From positions 1-37,626 of the forward strand of contig CAJWFS010000011.1 in NCBI GenBank assembly GCA_913030665.1: a stretch of DNA of 37,626 nucleotides. Direction: 5' to 3'. A program made the position numbers and the translations under genes. The notes beneath the pieces are model-generated. The model was not told the DNA's origin. It made no database searches and worked only from the letters and a program-made list of their open reading frames with translations. This stretch comes from an uncultured Acidimicrobiaceae bacterium (lineage in GTDB: Bacteria; Actinomycetota; Acidimicrobiia; Acidimicrobiales; MedAcidi-G1). Shown one piece after another: positions 9,899 to 17,425 of this stretch; position 1 is the first letter of the stretch; each line of letters starts with the position of its first letter.

Positions 9899-11056
9899 GT
9901 GGAAGACCGGGACCCCCCGACCGGGGAACACGAGCAGACCGAGCGGGCAAGGGCATGGGCGTCGACGATGGACGGCCACGCCACCCACCACCTACGGACC
10001 GCCCACCGTGACAGCCACGCGGCCATCGCAATCGCCCCGCCCGTCGACCGCAGGGATCGGGAGGACCCCGACGGCATGCTCCCAGCCGAGGGGGCCACGC
10101 GGGCCATCGGCGCCGGCGACCGCCATGTCGCCGAGGAACCCGATCCGTTCCGGACCTGCTTCGAGCGCGATCGCGACCGGATCCTCCACGCCACGGCATT
10201 TCGACGCCTGGCCGGCAAGACCCAGGTCTTCGTATTCCCCGAGGACCACCAGCGGTCCCGGTTGACGCATGCCCTTGAAGTCGCCCAGGTGGCCCGGGCC
10301 ATCGCCACCAGCCTCGGCCTGAACGTGCCCCTCACCGAGGCCATAGCCCTGGGCCACGACTGCGGACACGGTCCGGGTGGCCATGCCAGCGAGGACGCCC
10401 TGACCCCGTACGTGGAGGGTGGCTACGACCACGCACGTTGGGGAGCCGACGTCACCCTGGAGCCGCTCAACCTCTGTTGCGAGACCCTGGACGGCATCCG
10501 GAACCATTCCTGGTCGCGCCCCGCCCCGTCCACGCCGGAGGGTGAGGTCGTGAGCTGGGCCGACAGGATCGCCTACGTCTGCCACGACTTCGAGGATGCC
10601 GAGCACACCGGGATCGTGGCCGCACACGAGCTTCCGGACCTGGTACGGGAGCGCTGTGGAACCACCCGCCGCGAACAGTTGGCGGCCTTCATAGGCGGTG
10701 TGGTGACGGCGTCGGCCCGGTGCGGTCGTATCGGCATGGACGCCGACGCGGCGGACGCCCTGAGCGCCTTCCGGAGCTTCGACTACGAGAGGATCTACCT
10801 CCGCCCGGAATCGGTCGACCAGGCGGCAAGGGTGGTCGATCTGCTGCGGGCCCTCGTGGACCACTTCACGGCACGCCCCACGGACCTGCCATCGGATGCG
10901 CTCCCAGAACCGGATGCCTCGGGCAGCGACATGGTCTGCCTCGCTGCCGTCCGGCACGTCAGCGGGATGACGGACCGCTACGCATGCAGGAGCGCCATGC
11001 GGCTCCTGGACTGGAAGGTAGACCGACTCCCCGCTGCCCTGGACTTCGGCCCCTAG
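9899..11056 (+). CDS. dgt: Deoxyguanosinetriphosphate triphosphohydrolase-like HD protein
   Basis: The 385-residue HD-superfamily protein is related to Dgt, which cleaves dGTP (or other dNTPs) to the nucleoside and triphosphate. The family core begins near DPFRTCFERDRDRILHATAF. Metal-site motifs are RLTHALEVAQ, GHDCGHGPGGH and SWADRIAYVCHD, giving the H...HD...D ligand set. Before the core there are about 80 residues of low-complexity, charged sequence. In-frame ATGs at 9968 and 10076 are alternative starts, but the GTG at 9899 has a TAGTGT -10 six bases upstream and is preferred. The gene is alone on the plus strand between rpmA and obg, interrupting an otherwise co-directional ribosome-related block. 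Substrate preference cannot be read from sequence. Confidence 0.9.
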   Translation: MEDRDPPTGEHEQTERARAWASTMDGHATHHLRTAHRDSHAAIAIAPPVDRRDREDPDGMLPAEGATRAIGAGDRHVAEEPDPFRTCFERDRDRILHATAFRRLAGKTQVFVFPEDHQRSRLTHALEVAQVARAIATSLGLNVPLTEAIALGHDCGHGPGGHASEDALTPYVEGGYDHARWGADVTLEPLNLCCETLDGIRNHSWSRPAPSTPEGEVVSWADRIAYVCHDFEDAEHTGIVAAHELPDLVRERCGTTRREQLAAFIGGVVTASARCGRIGMDADAADALSAFRSFDYERIYLRPESVDQAARVVDLLRALVDHFTARPTDLPSDALPEPDASGSDMVCLAAVRHVSGMTDRYACRSAMRLLDWKVDRLPAALDFGP

Positions 11057-11075
11057 GGCCGGACGGGCCTGCGTC

Positions 11076-11092
11076 GGCGACGCCGTGTCGCC
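11076..11092. terminator. Hairpin between convergent dgt and rpmA ends
   Basis: GGCGAC and GTCGCC form a perfect 6-bp stem around a 5-base loop (gccgt). It sits in the 47-base gap between the dgt stop (+) and the rpmA stop (-), where a bidirectional terminator could act. No U-tract follows on either strand, so intrinsic termination is doubtful. Confidence 0.35.
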
Positions 11093-11103
11093 TACCGAGA
11101 TGC

Positions 11104-11355
11104 TCAGTCGGTGAGGATGTCGACCAGCTTTCGACCGGCGCGGCGACCAAACTTCACGACGCCGTCGGCGGTTGCGAACAGGGTGTCGTCATTGCCTCGA
11201 CCCACGTTCGCACCGGGGTGGATCTTGGTGCCGCGCTGGCGGATGATGATGCTCCCGGCGGTCACCCGACCACCGTCGTAGACCTTGACGCCAAGACGCT
11301 GTGAGTTGGAGTCCCGGCCGTTGCGGGTTGAGCCGCCGCCCTTGGTCTTTGACAT
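11104..11355 (-). CDS. rpmA: 50S ribosomal protein L27
   Basis: The 83-residue protein matches L27 throughout: the Gly-rich N-terminus [16 protein letters not shown], the core [20 protein letters not shown] and [16 protein letters not shown]. The N-terminal tail of L27 reaches the peptidyl-transferase centre. It lies four bases after rplU and ends the long minus-strand run that starts at mreB. A GAGG sequence just before the ATG overlaps the end of rplU and can serve as the Shine-Dalgarno. The N-terminus starts directly at the mature form and has no Firmicutes-type cleavable extension. Confidence 0.98.
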   Translation of the reverse strand: MSKTKGGGSTRNGRDSNSQRLGVKVYDGGRVTAGSIIIRQRGTKIHPGANVGRGNDDTLFATADGVVKFGRRAGRKLVDILTD

Positions 11356-11359
11356 GTCC

Positions 11360-11668
11360 TCAGCCCCTCGTGATCCCGGTGATCTCGATCTCGGCCAGGT
11401 GCTGGCGGTGTCCCCACCGGCGACGCTGGTTGCTTTTGTTCTTGTAGGTGAAGGCCCTGATCTTGGGGCCCTTCAGATCGGCCACTATGCGGGCCGAGAC
11501 GTTCGCACCTGCGAGGGCCTCGGGGGTGGCGAGTACCTCGTCACCGTCGACGACCATCACGGTGGTCAACTGGACCTCGGTGTCTACGGCGCCGAGGCGC
11601 TCAACGACGACCCGCTCGCCTTCCTCGACCCGATACTGCTTTCCACCTGTGGCGATTACTGCGTACAT
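11360..11668 (-). CDS. rplU: 50S ribosomal protein L21
   Basis: The 102-residue protein has the L21 start [20 protein letters not shown], and its C-terminal RNA-binding block reads [18 protein letters not shown]21 binds 23S rRNA and L20 in the large subunit. The ATG at 11668 has GAGG five bases upstream; a longer in-frame reading to 11719 adds residues unlike L21. The gene follows RNase E/G after a 105-base gap, the largest in the block, so it may have its own promoter or leader; TATCGT at 11683-11678 could be a -10. A perfect 10-bp palindrome lies in this gap. Confidence 0.97.
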   Translation of the reverse strand: MYAVIATGGKQYRVEEGERVVVERLGAVDTEVQLTTVMVVDGDEVLATPEALAGANVSARIVADLKGPKIRAFTYKNKSNQRRRWGHRQHLAEIEITGITRG

Positions 11669-11696
11669 AGTGTCCTCACGATATCCGGGGCCGCCT

Positions 11697-11706
11697 GTGG
11701 CGCCAC
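11697..11706. promoter_or_regulatory. 10-bp palindrome GTGGCGCCAC in the rplU leader
   Basis: A perfect inverted repeat about 30 bases upstream of the rplU ATG, inside the 105-base gap (11669-11773) after the RNase E/G gene. It could be an operator or an RNA hairpin acting in leader control of L21/L27. Nothing else recognisable is seen in this gap. Confidence 0.3.
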
Positions 11707-11773
11707 CGCCCACCACCAACCGGAGGTGTGACGGTTACCCACTGGTCGGACCTCAGATCCGGTGCCCGTCCGT

Positions 11774-13498
11774 TCAACGCTGCCCGGCCCGGCCCGAACC
11801 GGCCAGCAGCTCGTCGTCCAGAATCCGACCACTGCTCGCGCAGTCGGCGCACGCCGTGCTGAACGACTCCAACAGGCCCTCGCCGATGCGCTTTCGGGTC
11901 ATCTCGACGATGCCCAGCTCCGAGATGTCGAACACCTGCGTCCTCGTCTTGTCCCTACCCAGGGCGTCACGCAGCGTGGTTGCCACCGCCTCCCGGTTTG
12001 CCCTCACCTCCATGTCCACGAAGTCGATCACGATGATGCCGCCGATGTCCCTCAACCTCAGCTGCCGGGCAATCTCCTCAGCAGCTTCCAGGTTGTTCCT
12101 GAACACGGTTTCCTCGAGGCTGGACCGACCGACGTTCTTTCCGGTGTTCACGTCGATGACCGTCAGGGCCTCGGTGTGCTCGATGATGAGGGAACCTCCG
12201 GAAGGCAGCCAGACCTTGCGATCCAGTGCCTTGCGTAGCTGCTCGTGCACATGGTGCCTCTCGAACAGCGGAAGCGACTCGGTTTCCGGGTCGTGGTAGG
12301 AGATGCGTGACACCAGCGCCGGGTTGACGCTCTCCACGTAGGTGCGTACCCGTTCGTACATGTCGGCATCGTCGATGACGACCCCACGGAAGTCCTTGTT
12401 GAACTCCTCACGGATGAACCGGAAGGCCATCTCAGGCTCCCGGTAGAGAAGGCTCGGAGCCTGCGAGCGCTTCGCCAGGGCCTCGATCTCGTCCCACTGC
12501 GTGAGGAGCCGACGAACGTCGCGCTCGACCTCCTCGGTGGTGATGTTCTCCGCCGCCGTACGCACGATGATGCCGTGCTGCTTGGGCTTGACCCGGTCCA
12601 GGATCGACCGCAGTCGCTTCCGCTCCGACTCTGGCAGGCGCTTCGAGATTCCGAAGGTGGAGCTGTTCGGAACCAGCACGACGAACCTCCCGGGGAGGGA
12701 GACCTCCTGGGTCAACCGGGCGCCCTTGTGGGCAATCGGGTTCTTGGTGACCTGGGCGGTGATCGTCTGCCGTGCCCTCAGCACCTGCTCGATCCGCGGC
12801 CTCCCCTTGCCATCGAAGTCGGCATCCGAATACTGGACGTCACCCCGGTAGAGGACCGCGTTCTTGGGAGTGCCTATGTCCACGAAGGCGGCCTCCATAC
12901 CCGGGAGGACATTCTGGACCTTCGAGAGGTACACGTTTCCGTGGATCTCGCTGACATCGTCGGCCGGGCGCGACAGGTAGTGCTCTATGAGCTGTCGCCC
13001 CTCCATCACCGCGATCTGGGTGACGCCACCGCTCACGCTGACGCACATGAGATAGCGGCCAATGGGCTTCCCGCGGCGTTCGCGACCACGACGACGCCTG
13101 AGGGTGTCCTCGTCCAACTCCAACGGAGCATCGTCGGTTATGGCCTCCACGGGACGGTTGCCCTGTCCCTGGCGGCGACCCTGATCCTGCCGGCCCCCAC
13201 CGGAGGACCCACCCTCGCCGCCACTACCGGATCGGCCACGACCACCGCGCCTGCGTCCGCGTCGGCGTCCACGCCCCGATCCGGGCTGGTCCTGACCGCC
13301 GCCGCCGTCCGCTGCCGGACGGCTGTCGCCGATCTGCGGGGCCGGACGGCTGTCGCCGATCTGCGGCTTCCTGGCACCTTCCGGTGATGCTCGACCATCG
13401 CCGACCCTCGGGGCGGCAGGGGCCTCAGCGACCTCTGGCCTGGTTGTGTCCATGCGACCCGTATCGGACCGCGTTTCGTTGCCCGTGTTCTCGGACAT
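11774..13498 (-). CDS. rng: Ribonuclease E/G family endoribonuclease
   Basis: The 574-residue protein is an RNase E/G-type endonuclease for mRNA decay and rRNA processing. Residues 1-145 form a low-complexity, basic extension with Gly/Arg-rich stretches and two tandem copies of the nonapeptide PQIGDSRPA. An S1 RNA-binding domain follows (VYLSKVQNVLPGMEAAFVDI). Catalytic aspartates are Asp449 (VIDVN) and Asp492 (VIDF), 43 residues apart as in E. coli RNase E (303 and 346). The Zn-link region reads CADC, in the place of the usual CPxCxG. There is no long C-terminal degradosome scaffold, so the disordered region is N-terminal, as in other actinobacteria. A GAAGGGA Shine-Dalgarno precedes the ATG. 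It lies 18 bases after the radical-SAM-linked gene. The symbol could equally be rne. Confidence 0.95.
   Translation of the reverse strand: MSENTGNETRSDTGRMDTTRPEVAEAPAAPRVGDGRASPEGARKPQIGDSRPAPQIGDSRPAADGGGGQDQPGSGRGRRRGRRRGGRGRSGSGGEGGSSGGGRQDQGRRQGQGNRPVEAITDDAPLELDEDTLRRRRGRERRGKPIGRYLMCVSVSGGVTQIAVMEGRQLIEHYLSRPADDVSEIHGNVYLSKVQNVLPGMEAAFVDIGTPKNAVLYRGDVQYSDADFDGKGRPRIEQVLRARQTITAQVTKNPIAHKGARLTQEVSLPGRFVVLVPNSSTFGISKRLPESERKRLRSILDRVKPKQHGIIVRTAAENITTEEVERDVRRLLTQWDEIEALAKRSQAPSLLYREPEMAFRFIREEFNKDFRGVVIDDADMYERVRTYVESVNPALVSRISYHDPETESLPLFERHHVHEQLRKALDRKVWLPSGGSLIIEHTEALTVIDVNTGKNVGRSSLEETVFRNNLEAAEEIARQLRLRDIGGIIVIDFVDMEVRANREAVATTLRDALGRDKTRTQVFDISELGIVEMTRKRIGEGLLESFSTACADCASSGRILDDELLAGSGRAGQR
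13315..13366. repeat. Two tandem 27-bp repeats inside the RNase E/G gene
   Basis: Two copies 27 bases apart (starting at 13315 and 13342) share 25 identical bases, beginning ccggacggctgtcgcc. On the coding (minus) strand they encode PQIGDSRPA twice, in the disordered N-terminal extension. Whole-codon length keeps the frame open. This looks like a recent slippage duplication. Confidence 0.9.
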
Positions 13499-13516
13499 AT
13501 CTGGTTTCCCTTCTAA

Positions 13517-14242
13517 TCACGCCGGCACCGTGGCCGACGGGGCAGGGGTGATCGGGGCCGTCAACGGCTCCTCGCGATCGTTTCCCTGCGACATCCATTG
13601 GTGCATCCTGCACACAGTCACAGCCTTCAAGGGCGGATCCACCGCCGTCAACAACTCGCTGGGCCTGAGTGCTCGGGGTTGGGTACCCAGGTCGGCCAAC
13701 AGCCGAACCCCGGTTTCCGTGGTCCCGGTGACGTCCAGCGCCAGAACATGGGGCCGGAGGTCTTCGACCACCGGCTTGCCCTTGCGTTCACGCTCGACGA
13801 CGATCTCATCGCGGGTCAGCACGTCGGCCACCCACGCATTCATCTGTTCCATGTCCACGCCATCCACCTCAATCGACCAGGTGCATGACGTGACGGCCTG
13901 CTGGAGCGACTCGCCCTTCTCCACCGGGGCGACAGCCACGACGTCCAGCCCTATGGGCAGTGCCTCCGTGAGGCGCTCCGCCAGGTCCACCGACCGCTCT
14001 GTGCTCCAACCTGCGGCTTCGCCCTCCTCGTCGGAGAGTTCGAGTTCCAGGAACTCGGCCTCCGACTCGTGCCCGGTCGAGAGTGCCAACCCGAAGGACA
14101 ACTTAGGACGGGGTGAGAAACCCTGGCTGTAGGCCATCCCCAGGCCGACCCGACGCAGTGCCCGTTCCCAGATCCGGGCGACGTCCCGATGACTGGTGAA
14201 GCGCACCTTGCCTTTCTTGGAGTACCGGACCCGGAGGCGCAT
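13517..14242 (-). CDS. Radical-SAM-linked protein (TIGR03936/DUF2344 family)
   Basis: The 241-residue protein begins MRLRVRYSKKGKVRFTSHRD, typical of the TIGR03936 (DUF2344) family, with the further conserved block MAYSQGFSPRPKLSFGLALS. Its biochemical function is unknown. Its ATG shares one base with the stop of the preceding radical SAM gene (TGATG), so the two products are translationally coupled and probably work together; in some bacteria the two domains are fused. The location just before RNase E/G, L21 and L27 hints at a role linked to RNA or ribosomes, which is inference only. A longer in-frame reading upstream of 14242 only overlaps the radical SAM gene. Confidence 0.88.
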   Translation of the reverse strand: MRLRVRYSKKGKVRFTSHRDVARIWERALRRVGLGMAYSQGFSPRPKLSFGLALSTGHESEAEFLELELSDEEGEAAGWSTERSVDLAERLTEALPIGLDVVAVAPVEKGESLQQAVTSCTWSIEVDGVDMEQMNAWVADVLTRDEIVVERERKGKPVVEDLRPHVLALDVTGTTETGVRLLADLGTQPRALRPSELLTAVDPPLKAVTVCRMHQWMSQGNDREEPLTAPITPAPSATVPA

Positions 14243-16215
14243 CACGCCACCACCATCTCGGAGCCCTGCTCCGCGACGGGACGCGACGTCAACACCACCG
14301 GCACATCGCCACCGGCGCTCCGATCCTGTCCGGTCCCCTGGCTCCCGCCAGCCGGCGGCACGGCCGACGCCACGACGTGCTCGATCCCGAAGCCGGTGCA
14401 GGCCCCGCAGTCGTAGCAGGGAATCCACCGGCAGTCCTCCAGGCCCACCTCGTCGAGGGCGTCGCGCCAGTCCTGCCACAGGAAGTCCTTGTGGAGGCCC
14501 GCCGAGAGGTGGTCCCATGGAAGGGCCTCCTCGGAGGTCCGATGTCGGTATACGAGGTCCTCGAAGGTCATGCCGTGGGCTTCCATGGCGGTCTCCCACA
14601 GACGAATGTCGAAGTGCTCGCCCCATTCCTGGAACACCCCACCGGCCCGCCACACGTCCTCTATGACCCGACCAAGGCGTCTATCGCCGCGGCTCATCAT
14701 CCCCTCCACTACCGAGGCCCGGGCATCGTGCCACTTCAACTGCACACCCCGGTACGCCTTTGGTTGGCGCTTCAACTCGTCGCGCAGCAACCCGATCTTG
14801 CGGCGTAGTTCATCCTCGGTGTTCTGTCCGAACCACTGGAAGGGTGTGAACGGCTTGGGCACGAAGCCACCCACCGACACCGTCACGGAGGGGCCGCTCT
14901 GGTATCGCCGCCCGACCTCGATGCACTTTCGCGCCATCTCCAGGATCGCCAGAGTGTCCTGATCGGTCTCCGTCGGAAGCCCGGTCAAGAAGTACAACTT
15001 CACCCGACGCCAGCCCTGCGAGTACGCAGACTCGACGGCCGCATACAGGTCCTCTTCGCTGATGAGCTTGTTGATGACCTGGCGCATGCGCCACGTTCCC
15101 GCCTCGGGAGCAAAGGTGAGGCCGGTGCGACGGCCCCTCTGGACCTCCGCGGCGATCCCCACGGTGAAGGCGTCCACCCGGAGGCTGGGCAGGGAGACGG
15201 AGACCTGGCCACAGGCGTTGTCGGCCACCGTGGCCGCCACCACCTCCTGGATTCCGCTGAAGTCAGCCGTGCTCAGGGAGGTGAGCGAGACTTCGTCGTA
15301 GCCGGTCCGTCTGATGCCCTCGGCAATCATCGTCCGGACCTGTTCGGCAGGACGCTCGCGAACCGGGCGGGTGATCATTCCCGCCTGGCAGAACCGGCAA
15401 CCCCGGGTGCAACCCCTGAACACCTCGACGTTGAGACGGTCGTGGATCACCTCGGTGAGGGGCACCAGCTGGTTCTTCGGATACGGCCAGTCCGCCAGAT
15501 CGGCCACGGTGCGCTTCTCCACCACCGGTGGGGCATCATCGATCGGCACCACCCCGGTGAGCAGGCCGCCATCGAATTCCGCCCGGTATAGCGAGGGAAC
15601 GTAGACACCAGTGATCCCGGAGAGGGCTCGCAGCAGTTCCGCCCGGGAACCTGAACCGGTGGCCTTCCAGGCCGCCACGACCTCGGTGATCTCCCCGACC
15701 ACCTCTTCACCATCCCCGAGGACCGCTGCGTCAACGAAGTCGGCCATCGGCTCAGGGTTGTAGGAGCAGTGTCCGCCGATGAGGACCAGCGGGTGGTCGG
15801 GTCCACGATCCGCAGCCCGGACCGGCAGGCCTGCCAGGTCGAGGCATTCCAGGACGTTCGTGTAGACGAGTTCCGCTGCCAGGTTGAAGGCCAGGATGTC
15901 GAACTCCCCGGCAGGCATGTGGGTATCCACCGAGAACAGCGGTAGGCCCTCGCGGCGCAGCACCTCGGCCATGTCGGTCCACGGCGCGTAGCTCCGTTCG
16001 GCCACGGCGTCGGGCCGTTCGTTCAGGATCTCGTACAGGATCTGGAGACCCTGGTTTGGAAGGCCTACCTCGTAGGTGTCCGGGTAGAGGAGGAGCCAGG
16101 CCACCGCGTCGGGGTGGTGGTCCGGGACGGTCATCCCGTCCTCACATCCGATGTAGCGGGCCGGTTTCTGCACCTCGCCCAGGACACGTTCGAGTTCGGA
16201 CCAGAGCGAACTCAT
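14242..16215 (-). CDS. Radical SAM protein, TIGR03960 family (unknown function)
   Basis: The 657-residue protein has an N-terminal region resembling a B12-binding-type fold (VAWLLLYPDTYEVGLPNQGL, then LIGGHCSYNPEPMADFVDA). A radical SAM core follows with the [4Fe-4S]-binding cysteines C269, C273 and C276 (RGCTRGCRFCQ). A C-terminal CYDCGACTG segment could bind a second metal centre. It matches the uncharacterised TIGR03960 family, normally found with a TIGR03936 partner as here. The ATG at 16215 is chosen over an in-frame GTG at 16239 because a TACAAT element lies nine bases before it and the extra eight residues look non-coding. The gene lies 70 bases after rodA. The reaction and substrate are unknown. 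Confidence 0.9.
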   Translation of the reverse strand: MSSLWSELERVLGEVQKPARYIGCEDGMTVPDHHPDAVAWLLLYPDTYEVGLPNQGLQILYEILNERPDAVAERSYAPWTDMAEVLRREGLPLFSVDTHMPAGEFDILAFNLAAELVYTNVLECLDLAGLPVRAADRGPDHPLVLIGGHCSYNPEPMADFVDAAVLGDGEEVVGEITEVVAAWKATGSGSRAELLRALSGITGVYVPSLYRAEFDGGLLTGVVPIDDAPPVVEKRTVADLADWPYPKNQLVPLTEVIHDRLNVEVFRGCTRGCRFCQAGMITRPVRERPAEQVRTMIAEGIRRTGYDEVSLTSLSTADFSGIQEVVAATVADNACGQVSVSLPSLRVDAFTVGIAAEVQRGRRTGLTFAPEAGTWRMRQVINKLISEEDLYAAVESAYSQGWRRVKLYFLTGLPTETDQDTLAILEMARKCIEVGRRYQSGPSVTVSVGGFVPKPFTPFQWFGQNTEDELRRKIGLLRDELKRQPKAYRGVQLKWHDARASVVEGMMSRGDRRLGRVIEDVWRAGGVFQEWGEHFDIRLWETAMEAHGMTFEDLVYRHRTSEEALPWDHLSAGLHKDFLWQDWRDALDEVGLEDCRWIPCYDCGACTGFGIEHVVASAVPPAGGSQGTGQDRSAGGDVPVVLTSRPVAEQGSEMVVA

Positions 16216-16224
16216 GATGCGACC

Positions 16225-16230
16225 ATTGTA
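16225..16230 (-). promoter_or_regulatory. Possible -10 TACAAT of the radical SAM operon
   Basis: TACAAT on the minus strand, nine bases before the ATG at 16215, would give a leaderless or nearly leaderless message. It could make the radical SAM-RNase E/G part independent of the upstream mre genes. No clear -35 is seen. Confidence 0.35.
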
Positions 16231-16285
16231 CCGACCCACCCGGGGTTCGGCGCCGTCGGGTCATCCCGGGGCGGAACCCCGTGGC

Positions 16286-17425
16286 TCAGGCCCGCGCCGG
16301 ACGCTCGTGACGGCGCATGTGGACACTCTGGACGAGGCCGACAGCGACGAACGTGGTCAGCAGGGAGGAACCCCCGTAACTCACGAGCGGGAAGGGAATT
16401 CCGGTGATGGGCATGATGCCGGTCGCCATGCCGACGCTCTGGAAGACCTGGAAGAGCAGCATTGAGAAGACCCCGGCGGAGATGAGGAGCCCGAACCGGT
16501 CCTCGGCCATCTGCCCTATTCGCCAGATCCGCAGGAGCAGGAGGCCGACAAGGCCAAGGAGGGCCGCACCACCGACGAAGCCTGTCTCCTCGGCGACCAC
16601 GGTGAAGATGAAATCAGTCTGCTGCTCCGGCACCAGGGCAGAGTTGTTCTGGGTGCCCTGGAAGAGGCCCCTGCCGGTGAGACCACCGTTGCCGATGGCC
16701 ACCTGCGCCTGCTCGAGGTTGTAGCTGGCCTTGGTATCGGGCTCGTCGTCTACGAAGACGAGCAGGCGCCTCACCTGGTACTCCTCGAGGACATCCGACT
16801 GCAGGACCCCGACCAGGCCTGTCAGGAGGAGCAACCCGAGGATCAACAGATGTCTGCCCTTCACCCCGGCCACGAGCGCCATTCCGGCCGCAATCGCCCC
16901 GTAGACCAGCACGGTTCCGAGGTCTGGCTGGAGGATGATGAGGCCGACGGGCGCAGCCGCGAGGAGTACCGCTACGACCACCCGGGGTGCCGATGGCTCA
17001 TCTCCACGGGCCAGCCACGCCGCCAGGGCCAGGACGAGGACCACCTTGCCGAACTCCGAGGGTTGGAACTGGATCCCGCCAAACTGGAGCCAGGCCCTGG
17101 TGCCCTTGACCTCGGCCCCCACCAGGAGGACGGCTCCGAGCAGACCAAGCATGCCCAGGTACACCAGTGGCACGAAGCGGTGCAGGCGTCGGTGGCCTAA
17201 CCAGCCTGCCGCCACCATGACCACCACCCCGAGGGCAGCCAGCCTGGCCTGGCGGACCAGGTGAAACGTCTCGGCCGGCCGAAGGTCGGTGGCAGGGCCA
17301 CGGGTAGCCGAATAGACCATGACCACCCCGATGAGGGCAACCATGACGGTCAGCATGGGAAGGGCAAAGTCGACGTGTCGGAGCATCCGGGATCGGTCGA
17401 AGTCGGGCCTGCGGAGGTCGACCAT
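16286..17425 (-). CDS. rodA: Rod-shape peptidoglycan glycosyltransferase RodA (SEDS family)
   Basis: The 379-residue membrane protein has about ten hydrophobic segments. SEDS-family blocks are GTRAWLQFGGIQFQPSEFGK, ILQPDLGT and the C-terminal MPITGIPFPLVSYGGSS. RodA polymerises lipid II into glycan strands during elongation, with the class B penicillin-binding protein as transpeptidase partner. The ATG shares one base with the mrdA stop (TGATG), so the RodA-PBP2 pair is coupled. It closes the mreB-mreC-mreD-mrdA-rodA set and is called RodA, not FtsW, from this context. The 70 bases after it contain the possible promoter of the radical SAM gene. Confidence 0.95.
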   Translation of the reverse strand: MVDLRRPDFDRSRMLRHVDFALPMLTVMVALIGVVMVYSATRGPATDLRPAETFHLVRQARLAALGVVVMVAAGWLGHRRLHRFVPLVYLGMLGLLGAVLLVGAEVKGTRAWLQFGGIQFQPSEFGKVVLVLALAAWLARGDEPSAPRVVVAVLLAAAPVGLIILQPDLGTVLVYGAIAAGMALVAGVKGRHLLILGLLLLTGLVGVLQSDVLEEYQVRRLLVFVDDEPDTKASYNLEQAQVAIGNGGLTGRGLFQGTQNNSALVPEQQTDFIFTVVAEETGFVGGAALLGLVGLLLLRIWRIGQMAEDRFGLLISAGVFSMLLFQVFQSVGMATGIMPITGIPFPLVSYGGSSLLTTFVAVGLVQSVHMRRHERPARA

